Assembly: GCA_012934845.2 (NCBI GenBank)
Contig: WNNJ02001359.1
Coordinates: 1 to 64,000 of the forward strand
DNA from: Pomphorhynchus laevis
Taxonomy: Eukaryota; Acanthocephala; Palaeacanthocephala; Echinorhynchida; Pomphorhynchidae
Reading direction: 5' to 3'
Length of the DNA: 64,000 nt
Below, in pieces: positions 12,107 to 23,010 of the stretch (position 1 is the stretch's first letter; the number at the start of each line of letters is the position of its first letter). The translations under genes and the position numbers were made by a program. The notes beneath the pieces are model-generated. The model was given only the letters and a program-made list of their open reading frames with translations. It made no database searches and was not told where the DNA came from.

Positions 12107-12282
12107 GTTGCCTATAAAACTGAAAAAAGTTATCTATAAAACTGAAAAAGTTGCCCATAAAACTGAAAAAAGTTGCCTATAAATCTAAAAAAAGTTGCCT
12201 ATAAAACTGAAAAAAGTTGTCTATAAAACTGAAAAAAGTTGCCTATAAAACTGAGAAAAGTTGTCTATAAAACTGAAAAGGA
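12107..12282 (-). repeat. Right subterminal 22-bp repeat array of the transposon
   Basis: Eight copies of the same 22-bp unit as the left array, inverted (GTTGCCTATAAAACTGAAAA), one copy 21 bp long. With the left array this forms terminal inverted repeats of roughly 200 bp. Confidence 0.93.
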
Positions 12283-12416
12283 CTGTATCACATTCAAACA
12301 CCTCCTCCGTTCACACCTCCTCGACACATGATTTACATTTTTGTTTTGTAGTGGTCATGTAAGCGCGCGCTGGCACGCATTTGCCACGTAAAATAAACCT
12401 TTTCGTTTTTAACACC

Positions 12417-12836
12417 TTTCTAGTAGGTATTGATATAGAAAACCAATTCTTGGTTGATATTACTTATTTAGACCTGGCACAGTACCGTAACTTTTAATCA
12501 CTTGAATTTTTAATCACTTTAATAGTCAGTGTAGAAATATGAGGAAACCACGATTTCTTAAATTCGATATTTCCAAAATCGTTATGTACCCTATAGTGGA
12601 ATTTAAGTAGTTCTATAATTCATGTTAATCCTAATAAAATAATCGAGATCATAAATATATAGCTTAAATAATTTCGATATTTTTACCTTTAACCATTTTA
12701 AATGATCAAGATTAAAGCTTGATAATAATGTAGACTTACCCAGGTCAATAATAAATTCACAACGTTTTAGAACGGATGTGGCCAACTCATGGCGCATTAT
12801 CTTTTTAATAAAGACGGGATTTTTCTTATATTAATA
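12417..12836. other. No gene recognised
   Basis: AT-rich spacer between two LINE-A 3' ends. A 64-codon minus-strand open frame here has no recognisable feature. Confidence 0.5.
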
Positions 12837-12837
12837 C

Positions 12838-14225
12838 AAATTTATTTAATGTGGCGAATGCGTACAAGCTGTACGCTTACAAGTCCACAAACAAAAATGA
12901 AAAAGTCAAGCAGATAAATTGTTTAAATGGGATCGGATTTGTCGTTTGAAGCACTGCGGGGAAGTTAATTGGCGTATATGAATGGGCAGATGGTTCCACG
13001 ATAGAGGAGCAGCCACCAGGAAGGAGCGGAGTCCAAAGGAGGTAGAGTAGTTTGGGCATGTAAAAGAAGGGAATTACAGGAACGCAAGGAACAGTAAGCA
13101 GGACGAGAATTATCAAGAAAAGGAAGGTTGAGAAATTAAGGGATATGAAAAGTTACAAGGCGAAAAGCAACGATAAGAAGACGAATTTGAACACGACAAT
13201 AAATTGTAGGCAAATTGAGAGATGCAAGATGGTAGGATGTATGATTAAAACGACAAAGACGGAAAAGAATTCGGACGGCTGCGTTGACGATGCGTTGTAG
13301 GGGAAGAAGAGTGGATTTAGGTGAGTTGGAAAATAGATTAAGACAATAATCGAGTCTAGAAAAAAGGAGAGAAGATATGAGAGACATACAATAAGGTAAA
13401 TCGATCAATCTACGAACTTGACGGAGGTTGCGGAGTATCAAGGTAGATGAGCGTACTTTATCTCTAACGAAAGGTTTAAGTGAAAGTCGGTTGTCAAAAT
13501 GGAAGCCTAGGAAAACGAGATTATCAACGATAGGAATAATTGTAGAATTTAATGATACGGAGGGAGGTTCGAAACCTAGGCGTCGAGGTATGATCCACAT
13601 AATTTTGGATTTATCAGGATTCAGAGAAAGGTCGAAGGGAAGAAAGATGATTGGAAATTGAGACAAGACAGTCGGAAGCAGAAACACTAAGATCGTGAAT
13701 ACGATAAACAGGTGCATGAGCATAGATGAGAATGTCATCAGCATATTGCATAACATGGAAATTAAATGTATGAGAAATCGAAGACAAATCACTGAGAAGA
13801 AGAGAGAAAAGCATAGTGCCTAATACGGAACCTTGTGTAACACCGGACGGAATGGACGAAGGTTGGGAAAGAGAAGAGTTAGAATAGACGCGAAATGTAC
13901 GGTTTGATAGATATGAAGAAAACCATGATACAGTGGGTAAAGAGAAGCCATAATCATGACGAAGGCGATGGAGAAGAATCGAGTGATCGACGATGTCAAA
14001 AGCAGACGATATATCAAGAGAAACTATGACACTACATAATTTATGATCGCGCGATATGAGTAAGTCGTTATAAACTTTAAGACATGCAATTTCGGTAGAG
14101 TAATTATAGCGAAAAGCGGCTTGGAAGGGAGGAAATAAGTTAGAGGAAAAGAGATGTGTTTTAACTTGCTTAAGAACGAGACGCTTAAGGAGTTTAGAGA
14201 GGGTTGGGAGAAGTTGTTAATAAAT
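12838..14225 (-). mobile_element. LINE-A (subfamily II), RT to 3' end
   Basis: On the minus strand, from about 14,225 down, RT blocks can be followed: LSKLLKRL, a motif A region (SSAFDIVDHSIL in a broken frame), TQGSVLGTMLFSLLLSDL, FHVMQYADDILIYAHAP (catalytic YADD), FDLSLNPDKSKIMWI, VFLGFHFD and DYCLNLFSNSPKS. The 3' UTR resembles the copy at 28,165-29,115, which defines a second subfamily. It ends with the terminal hairpin at 12,851-12,888, whose stem is a perfect GCGTACA/TGTACGC pair. It is 5'-truncated inside the RT and has several frameshifts. Confidence 0.9.
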
Positions 14226-15166
14226 TTTTTAGTTATTTTACGGTTATTTCCAAAAGTTAGTTTGAACACTTTACGACAATAGGAAATAAGTTTAACACTT
14301 TTTTAAATTACGACACTGTTATCTGTTTAAAAATGTATTTAAATGCAGTCATGTAGACAATTTACAAATTTCTTTCATTATACTCATCAAAATTCACTAA
14401 ATTTAAAAGAAAGATAGTTTCTTTTATATTTTAGAAATTTTCTTTTATTTTATATTCAGAAAGAAATACTGAATCTTATTATTGAACTGTGGACTTTGTT
14501 TCCCGGGTAATTTTACTTTGAAAAATTTCTATGAATAATACTCTCCTATCATATATGAACATTTAATTAACATCAACTTTTATTAATATTTATATTAAAA
14601 ATGACATTTTAATTTACAAAAAATATATTTTGGCATGATAAATAAAATAGTATATTTTATAATAATATTATAAAAATATATACTATTACAAAAGTATCTT
14701 GATCTATAGTTGATCAAACTTAACTGGTGATTATAATATGATCATAATATAATAATATTATGACAATATAATAATATATTATTATAATTAATAATATTAC
14801 AAAATTATAAAATATTAATTAAATAAAAAAAATTAAAGTATATTTTCTAATATAATTATGATGTAATATATTATTAAAGTCTTTTTATCCATAATTGATC
14901 AAACTTAACTGACGATTACTGATTGCCATTGAACAATGGTTCAGATGTTGATAATTATTAATGTAAGATTGTAGTTAGATGCCGGCTAAGTAAATAAAGT
15001 GCTTACGTTATTTTCTAGAGGTGAACTCGCTTTTAAATATGAAGCATTGTCTGACACAGTGGAAATTAGACTTTTTAAGGAACTTGCACTTGAAATTTAA
15101 TGCATGATGTAAATCAATTTACAATGACTTTTGAAAATGTGATTTTTGTAGAACTTTCAGATCTAA
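14226..15166. other. AT-rich intergenic DNA upstream of the L29 gene
   Basis: Dominated by AATATTAT-type runs. Two diverged copies of TTGATCAAACTTAACTG occur at about 14,710 and 14,895. The L29 promoter should lie here, but I cannot point to a specific element. Confidence 0.5.
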
Positions 15167-18100
15167 ATGGCAAAATCAAAGAACCACACAAATCACAACC
15201 AGAGTATGAATATTTTTGCTTATCATTTTGCTCGTATACACGCTTTTTCTAATAGGCTTTAAGGATCATCGAAACGGAATCAAGAAGGCAAAGCGACATA
15301 GGAAGATTCCTCTTCGTGGGGTAAGTAACATCATTTTATAGTCAAAAAATAAAGTGTCAGGTTCTATTTGCTGTCTTTGAACACTATAACGAAATCACAG
15401 ATGAAATCTCATGATGATATTTTTAATTAGCTAATTTGTCAAATTTTTGTAAAGTTGCAAATGCCATTGAATATAAAGTTTTTATAAAGTTGCAAATGCC
15501 GTTAAACTCGATTTATTAAATGTACGGTCAGAAGCTTTTTTAACTATTTATGTAGACTTTATCGATCCATATGTATGAATTCTGTGAACCATAATTTTTT
15601 AAGTATGTATACTATTCAACTTGAAGGTTATTTTGCCTGTTGCAAAATGATCTAATATAATTTTTACAACTTTTATTGTTGTTTTACAAGTTTCATTGAT
15701 CTCGAACTATATTATAACTACTTTTGTTCTAATGTATCCGATGAGAACTTTATAGCGAAATTTTGCATTTTTGAGTTTAACGGAAGATCTAGATAACGGG
15801 AAGTAAATAAATGCTAATAAGATCTGCCGTCGTCAAACGGTAGAGCAGAGCAGGTTCGGTATAACCTAATCAAATTAGTTTTTTTTTTGTTTTCAGGGAA
15901 TTAATGTCCAACTTGCCTTCGTAGCCTTATGGAGCTGTCGAATTCTTCCATTATATTTTATGCTTTAAAATAAAAGTTTAATATCTCGATTTGTGAAAAT
16001 GAAAGAGATTTTTAGGGAATTACCTGGGAAGTTAAAGTTTTAAAATGTTTTGATGCACTAAAAATAGCTACCTTGATATACTAATTAGTAAACGCATATT
16101 CCTCTTTGTTTATTAAAATGTAATATTTGAATAACGACGCAGGATATGAGATTTTATTTTAATCAGTGATCTTGTAGTCAAAATGTTTCTATTAATTAAT
16201 TTTCAGATATTATACTAGGAGTAAGAGCTTGAGCGATGAATGGAGGTAGTAAATCATGCATATTTTTATTAAGCAAAAATATATAAAGTATATTTTCTGA
16301 TTATGCCGTCTATTGTCTGTCTCATCAAAGATATTGAGTCGCATATTATCAAATATTTGTTTCTATAGCTTTTAATTAATATCGTATATTAATTGCATTT
16401 TCGGCCATATCCCATATAGTTATTTATACATTAATACCTTTAATGTAAATTGATTAATTTCGATAAATGTATTTGTAATTAAAAATGTAAAACTCATAAT
16501 CGGTAAGATTGTCTGTGGATTTTAATTTTCGATTATCATTTTCTGTCGACTTTTGTATGTAAAATCTGTGGACGATGTAATTTGATTTATACTGTATTTT
16601 AGGTGGACCAAAAGTTTATGAAAAACCTACGATACTCGAAGAAACGTCAACGAGAAATCAAATATGAAGAAACAAAACAGAAATATATTGATTCTGTACG
16701 TAAGCTTCTTGCTTTTGCTAGTTATTTCGCTAATGCACAACTATAAATGCCTTGTAAAATTAAATGCTCAATCAAACTACTTTATTGTATATGTGATGGT
16801 ACAATAGTGCTTTCGTCTTATCTTACGATCCTTGCATATTTACTTTGATGCAAACATATGCTATATGACAATGTAGGAGTGTATCCAGAGTTTCAATGAA
16901 TAAGTCAAACATACCTGTATCTGCATAAACATGCTTGATCCATCCTCTCTTGACAACAATGATCCGAATCTTTTCGCTTAAGTTCTCGATTTTATAAGGC
17001 ATATTGCAAGTTGTGGTTTTGAGGACATATATGTGATGGTCAAAGAAATATGTTTTTATTTGCATTTGGGCTTTATAATCTCTTTGTTCCAAATTCTTGC
17101 ATATGTAAATGCTAAGAAACTCGAAAATATCTTTGATTTCCACAGATTATATGATGCATGTCTTTGGTCGAGTATGAATGTACGTATCCACCAGATCTAC
17201 ATGAATTCTCTGTTGATTCTATAAAGAGAGAATGACCTTTGGTTCTGTCAATGTAAATTGAGCACAGATCTATTAACATTCATGAAAATGACACATTTAA
17301 ATAGTTCTTTGTATAAAAATATATTGCACGTGATGGCTCAAAACCAGATGATATTTTCCTGTAACATTTAACTCCGATATCATCGTTAATTAGATAAATA
17401 GCCATCGAGTAAGCACAATTAACATCAAGCCTACACCTACCCATCGATATATACGACTGTCATTATAACAAATCTATATACATTCTTATAATACTGTACA
17501 TTCAAAAATATACTGCGGTTAAATATAAAAATATGAAAATATTTTAAGGTCTATGTTTTTTATCGTTTAAAAATATTTATACGTGATAGTAACACAAGGT
17601 CATAATAGATATGCATACACCTTAATGTATGCACCTTTATATATTGATGTATTGATGTCTTAATATATTGATGTATAATATATTGACATATACCTTGATG
17701 ACCGGTTACTGCGCACTTTGCTAGATACTCTTAGCTTAAAGGACGAAAACACTTGCCTTTTTTGTAGGAATTGTACTACTATAGAAAAGTATACTTAAGC
17801 ATATGTAACCGAAGTACATCTAACAAGCAGTTCAATCACTTCAAAAGTGATTTGTTTGAATTTCCCTGTAAGAATATAAATATTTCACTTCTTTTAAAAA
17901 GAAGATAAAAGATATATAATAATTAAATTATAATAATTATAATCCTTTATAATTTTTAAAATTAAATAATTAAATAATTTAACTTAACAATAATAATGAT
18001 CTTAATCTATAATAATCTATATAATTTATAATGATTTTATTCTATTCGAATTTCACTGTAAGATAGTATCTTTTATCGTCAATGATTAAAAATGTATATT

Positions 18101-18240
18101 GAACTTAATATGTTACATATTGAGTTTATTAATCACTTTCTAAGTTTATTTGTGATCATTGAAATTATTAAATTGACGATTTAATATAATTGATTTCATT
18201 TTGCTTTCTTTAGATTTCAAAGAAGAACGTTGCCAAGTAA
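15167..18240 (+). CDS. RPL29: 60S ribosomal protein L29 (eL29), four exons
   Basis: Exons 15,167-15,203, 15,256-15,320, 16,603-16,695 and 18,214-18,240 give a 73-residue protein; all introns are GT-AG and join in frame (phases 1, 0, 0). It starts MAKSKNHTNHNQSFKDHRNG, the hallmark N-terminus of eL29, and continues with IKKAKRHRKIPLRG and VDQKFMKNLRYSKKRQRE. The protein is very basic and belongs to the large ribosomal subunit. The length matches the short eL29 of insects (76 aa) rather than the extended vertebrate form. The first intron is only 52 nt; introns 2 and 3 are about 1.3 and 1.5 kb. The start is fixed by the conserved MAKSKNHT. No untranslated first exon was identified. Confidence 0.96.
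16823..17143 (-). CDS. Unidentified 106-codon open frame inside L29 intron 3
   Basis: An antisense frame with unusually rich composition for this AT-rich DNA: it has Trp, five Cys and four His, with KRGWIKHVYADTGMFDLF and LLHCHIAYVCIKVN. I do not recognise it. It could be a relic of a retrocopied gene or mobile element, or chance. Upstream sequence on the same strand in another frame (VDTYIHTRPKTCII) may continue it. No start context or polyadenylation evidence supports expression. Confidence 0.25.
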   Translation of the reverse strand: MEIKDIFEFLSIYICKNLEQRDYKAQMQIKTYFFDHHIYVLKTTTCNMPYKIENLSEKIRIIVVKRGWIKHVYADTGMFDLFIETLDTLLHCHIAYVCIKVNMQGS

Positions 18241-18840
18241 AGAACAGGATTATGATGTTACATAAATGACTTTGCTATTTCTTCAAAAAACGCGTTTGTT
18301 TAATCACTTGGTCTTACTTTTTAAACTGATTTTAAGAAACTGCATTATTTCATAGGCTTTAGTTTTCATATAATTTGTTCACATCGTCTCTGAGATATTT
18401 ACAAACAAACGAATACAAATCAGTCTTATTGTTTATTTGTCTAGTCCGTACTTTCAGGCTAATTCTTATTTACCTATTAGTCATCCGGCTTCGAAACTGA
18501 ACATCAGTCGTAACAGTCAAAAGTTGAGCAAAAACGTTTAAAAAACGTTTAAAAATCAATATTATTTAATATTATTATTTAATAATTTAATAATTTATTA
18601 TTTTAATAATTAAACGTTCTAAACTTTTAATGCTTATTTATAGTTTGAATAATTTGAATTAATTATTAATATCATTTAATTATAACTATAATAATTTCGA
18701 AATTGTTTCGTTACCGCGATCTCAGTACTCGAAAGGGAAATGATTTAAACTTGATATATAAGAACAGGCTAAATAAAAAATAACATGTGCTTTACAAAGA
18801 TGGCGGCGAAAAACTGATGATTTTTAAAAAACTGTTGTAG
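18241..18840. other. Intergenic spacer between the L29 and PNP genes
   Basis: 600 bp, AT-rich, with ATTATTTAAT repeats near 18,560-18,690. It must hold the L29 3' end and the PNP promoter. I see no gene. Confidence 0.6.
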
Positions 18841-21800
18841 ATGGCAAATGTACATGAAAATGGTAAACAAGGCTGTGCTATAATTAACGAGTAAGTAGGC
18901 TCATAGCTTTAGCTACTAAACTCTTTTTATTTTTAGATCTCTTACATTTGAAAAGGCGGAAGAATCTGCCAACTATATTAAATCAATTCGTAATAATTCG
19001 CCAAAAATTGCTATTATATGTGGAAGTGGATGTGGAGTAATCGCTGATCTAATTCAAAATCAAACTGTGATATCTTTCAGCGACATACCGAACTTTCCGA
19101 TCCCAACAGGAGGTAGTGAAAGACGAGTAACTTTTATTCGCAAACATTGATTAAATGAAATCTAACGTATAAAGTAATTATTTATGACGTAATAAATAAT
19201 GACGTCATTGTTTATGTTAACTATGGCGTCATTATGTCTTCAGTGTATACTCGCAGAAGGCATATTGGTATTTCGAGTAATTCAAAGAGTTAAATTATAT
19301 TGTTATAATTTATAATTATAAATTGTTATAGTTCATATTGTTATTTCGAGAAAAAGGTTTACACGATGTACTAGTGTTAACTCTTGTTTTTGAAAATATT
19401 AGTTCGACAACGTTAACAATAATGTTGCAATAATGCATCTTTTATCAATTGAATTTCGCTGTAACACTTTGAAGTTGTCGTACTTGGCAATATAATCAAG
19501 CTAAATTCAGAAATTTGCATGAATAATTTTTATAAATATTGATATTAGAATATAAATATTAATATGCAAGGCTTCTTAGTCCGACACTAATGACTGACCA
19601 ATAGGAATTAAAGTCATAAATTTTCAAGAATAAAATATTTCTTCATATCGATTTTAAAATATAAATATATATTACAATATTAATAATATTTATATATTTA
19701 TACATTAATATTATTATAAATCAATAATTTTTTTGATTTATTGAATTATATTAAATTATTTAATCTTTTTATATGAATTTATATAAGGGAAAAATTTTCA
19801 GGAATAAAACATTGAATATAAATTTAAAAAAATGAATTTTAATAAATATTTTGTATAAATGGATTTAGTTGTACAATCTGATTTTAAAGTTGACTTGTTA
19901 ATATCGCTCTCTCTATTTAATAAAGTTATTTTGCTTTATTTTTTCGAAGAGCAAGCCAATACATTAAATTAGAATACATTAAAAGTCTTCAAAAATATCA
20001 CGTTTTTGTTTAAGTTACGAGCACACTTGCTTTTGATCTATCCACTATTTGCTATTGTTAAGATTTTTATACGTGATGTAATTTTTTCGTACTTTAAAAC
20101 GTATTTCTCTGAAAAAAATGCATCATAACTATAACTATTTTAACTTTTTAAAACCTACTCGCCTTGTCTGCACATATATTGATAGAACAATTTTAAGTCT
20201 AAGCAAAATTTTAGATTGAATATTCTTCTTTTCTTCTTAGTACCTGGACACAAAGGAGCGTTGATTCTCGGTAATATACATGAAAAAGAGGTTGTTTGCA
20301 TGCAAGGAAGATATCATGCCTATGAAGGATATTCAACTGCTTCTGTAAGTGTTTAAAAACGTCAAGTCAATGAAAAATTGTAAAATGCATGTTTACCTGC
20401 AGAATTTAAATACTTACGCCGTTTTTAATCAAATTGAAACAATAATTTTATTATTTTCCTATATTTGAGTGCACGTTTCCTGTCCGTGTTCTTAAACAAT
20501 TGGGAGTAGAAATATTTTTCAATACAGCTGCATGTGGCGCTCTCAATCCAAATTACCACGAAGGCGATATAATGCTATTGATCGATCATATAAGCTTGCC
20601 TGCTCTAAATATGGATAGTCCTCTTATTGGCAAAAATGACAAAAGGTAAGCAACAAGTAAGTCGAATGGCAATTGTCTTAGTTTTTAGATTTGGTGAGCG
20701 GTTTTTGCCGATGGTATGCACGTATGACCGACAGCTGCAAGACATAGTATGTAAGGTTTTTGAGGACATTAAAGCAACAGATAAATTCCGCAAAGGTGTA
20801 TACATAAACATTGGTGGCCCTGCTTTTGAGACTGTAGCAGAAGTGATTATGCTTCGTAATTTCGGTGCCGATGCAGTTGGTAAGTCTCTACTCATTTTTG
20901 GTCAAAGCTATAAAATCAAAACGTCAGAAACACGTCATTTAAAACTTACATTAGTCACGAACTAAATAAATATAAATATTTTGAAATAAATGATTTATGG
21001 CTTTACTTAGCCTTTGCAATTTTATATTGCAAAGGCTAAGTTAAGCTAAGAAAGCGGTAAATTTCAAATAATTTTTACTCTCTAATCTGTGATGTTTGAC
21101 CAATTTATGAAAGAATATTGTATAAACATTTTATTTATTTTGTCGAACATAAGCTATTCGAGTACGACGTTATGTGTTCGGAGTGTATTTAGATTGTTGT
21201 TGTCTATCGCACCTTAATTGGGATATATAATCGAGTAAAATGTGTTAAAAATGTAAAAGTAATGATAATTTGTCTTAAAGGTAGGAAATAAAAATGCTGA
21301 ATTTTATATTGAATTAAATTGATCAGCATAACACGACGTATTCTCACACTGAGGCCTTCAACTGAGAGCATTTAAACTGATTCACAAGAAAATTCGATTT
21401 TAAATTATGATGTCATTACATGTAATTACACAGTTTACGCTGATATGACTCATTCGAATTTAAATATTTCTATAAATGTTCAATTGTTCTTTAAACATTT
21501 TCTTAATTGCATGGATGTTTTTTAGTATAAGCGACTTGCTACAAAAGTACATTTTGGCACAAGGTCGTTGTTATTGACGACCTATAACAAAATTACAAAT
21601 CAGTAATTTTGTCGAAGAAGGAATTTTCTTTTATCATTCCATGATTGCAGGTATGCCGAAATTAATCGACAATAATGAATACTGTAATAGAAAGCATCCA
21701 TTCTTAATAATATTATTACTATAAATATAAATATTATAATATTAATATTATTTATATTAATATTCAATATCTTGAAATCTTAAATATAATTAATTGATTA

Positions 21801-22039
21801 AATTAGATTAGATTTTTAATCGTTGATTGTATTTAGGTATGAGTATGACTCATGAGAATACAGTGGCTAAGCACTGCGGAATGAGAATTGTTGGTATTGG
21901 CATAATAGCAGATATGGCTCCTGATAATTATCAATTGACCACGCACACGAGTGAACAGGCAGTAATCGAATGCGTTAAAAAATCAGGCGAACTGTTGAAA
22001 CATGTTGTCGATAACTTTGTTAAAATTGTGGAAATATAA
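18841..22039 (+). CDS. PNP: Purine nucleoside phosphorylase, six exons
   Basis: Exons 18,841-18,890, 18,937-19,112, 20,241-20,344, 20,470-20,645, 20,689-20,879 and 21,837-22,039 join in frame to 299 residues (human 289). The enzyme splits purine nucleosides with phosphate into base and ribose-1-phosphate in cytosolic purine salvage. Visible motifs: IAIICGSG (Ser47, phosphate loop), VPGH (His79), MQGRYHAYEGY (Arg99, His101, Tyr103), RFGERF (Phe174 or a neighbour, ribose pocket), GGPAFETVAE (Glu216, purine base) and GMSMTHE (Met234, Ser235). Oddities by alignment to human PNP: Asn243 is Asp258, Thr242 is Ala257, Asn115 is Ala130, and His257 is not His. Intron 4 is only 43 nt. An upstream in-frame exon cannot be excluded, but the length fits this start. 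Confidence 0.96.
21006..21040. repeat. 15-bp palindrome in PNP intron 5
   Basis: CTTAGCCTTTGCAAT (21,006-21,020) and its reverse complement (21,026-21,040) are separated by 5 nt. Confidence 0.95.
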
Positions 22040-22167
22040 CAACAGCAATGAAAAGCCAGCAGTCACGTTCACACGACCTGATAGTCACTGTCGCGTTGAG
22101 ACTATGAAATTTTCGTATTTTTTGCTCATCGATACAGACGTATTTGTTTTATTTATTTTTATCTGAA

Positions 22168-22371
22168 CTCAAACGCTATAACAATAATTTTATTATTTTC
22201 CTATATTTGAGTGCATGTTTCCTGTCCGTGTTCTCAAACGCTATAACAATAATTAAACAACTGTTTGCTTTTTTACTGCTAATTTATTGAATAAATTTCA
22301 TTTCGGTGATTTAGCAACTGTTTGCTTTTTTACTGCTAATTTATTGAATAAATTTCATTTCGGTGATTTAG
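22168..22371 (+). repeat. Copied PNP intron 3/exon 4 scrap and 57-bp tandem duplication
   Basis: 22,181-22,238 repeats 20,439-20,496, which spans the 3' end of PNP intron 3 and the first 27 nt of exon 4 (TTTCCTGTCCGTGTTCT), with about two mismatches. It is flanked on both sides by a 22-bp direct repeat (CTCAAACGCTATAACAATAA core) at 22,168 and 22,233. A 57-bp unit follows twice exactly (22,258-22,314 and 22,315-22,371). The copy includes an intron boundary, so it arose from DNA, not mRNA. Confidence 0.92.
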
Positions 22372-23010
22372 CAATTCCTCACGATGCTATACGAAACTCA
22401 GGTGCAGAAAGCGTTTTTACTGGCTTGTTGCGTGTGTGGACCTTCTAGTTATTCTTTATATGCACAAATGCGTATCCGTTGGTTACGAGGGCACTGAATT
22501 TCTCACAGGATTTCGAAAAGAATACGTTTCTTATAAATAGGTAGTGCGAAAAATCGCTTGAAACTGTGGTCCAGGAGCCTAAACAAGCTACTATTGATTT
22601 AAAATCCATATGAACTGCTAAAAAACTGGACTTCGGTCATTAGCTCTATCAGTCTAATTCAGTGCCCTCGTAACCAACGGATACGCATTTGTGCATATAA
22701 AGAATAACTAGAAGGTCCACACACGCAACAAGCCAGTAAAAACGCTTTCTGCACCTGAGTTTCGTATAGCATCGTGAGGAATTGCTGGTGTCTTTACAGT
22801 TATCACAAAAGCAGTCGAAACGCACCCTAACCACTTCATCCGACTGACGATGACTGCTGGGTGGTTAGGAACGTCTCGGAGTGATACATTAGACTGATGG
22901 AGCTTATGATCGAAGTCCATTTATTTATCAGCAAATATGGATTAGAAATCAATCGTAGCCAGCTTTGGATCCTGGACCACAGTTTCAAGCGATTTTTCGC
23001 ACTAAGAATA
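22372..23010. repeat. Perfect 129-bp inverted repeat within an unidentified element
   Basis: 22,372-22,500 and 22,656-22,784 are exact reverse complements. A second, diverged inverted pair links about 22,538-22,655 with about 22,900-23,010 (core GCGAAAAATCGCTTGAAACT). The order suggests two copies of one element in opposite orientation, each truncated differently. A 70-codon minus-strand frame crosses the right arm but I do not recognise its product. Confidence 0.88.

Larger units (their letters stand above)
10717..12285 (+). mobile_element. Tc1/mariner (IS630) superfamily DNA transposon
   Basis: The element begins and ends with CAGTCCTTTTCAGTTTTATA in inverted orientation and is flanked by TA at 10,715-10,716 and 12,286-12,287. 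The interrupted LINE-A sequence confirms the TA target duplication: joining the flanks leaves one TA, as in the empty copy near 9,820. Total length is 1,569 bp. Inside each end is an array of a 22-bp repeat in inverted orientation (9 copies left, 8 right). Between them lies one transposase reading frame broken by two frameshifts. TA targeting and a DDE transposase place it in the Tc1/mariner superfamily; I cannot name the family. Confidence 0.93.
10412..12400 (+). mobile_element. LINE-A (subfamily I) 3' fragment split by a DNA transposon
   Basis: 10,412-10,714 matches the LINE-A C-terminus (compare 42,165-42,470). The 3' UTR resumes at 12,288 and ends with the terminal hairpin (12,351-12,387) and AATAAA. 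The 1,569-bp transposon between them interrupts the element at a TA. The LINE is therefore older than the transposon insertion. Confidence 0.9.

Noticed and set aside
15825-15870. tRNA-like sequence (GGTAGAGCAG and GGTTCGGTATAACC) in L29 intron 2
   Set aside because: A short T-arm-like hairpin exists, but the A-box-like and T-arm-like parts are too close for a tRNA and no acceptor stem can be formed.
15321-18213. Box C/D snoRNA in L29 introns
   Set aside because: TGATGA-like boxes occur near 15,412 and 15,738 but no CTGA box or terminal stem at a suitable distance was found.
20605-20895. 96-codon minus-strand frame
   Set aside because: It is the antisense of PNP exons 4-5 and their short intron.
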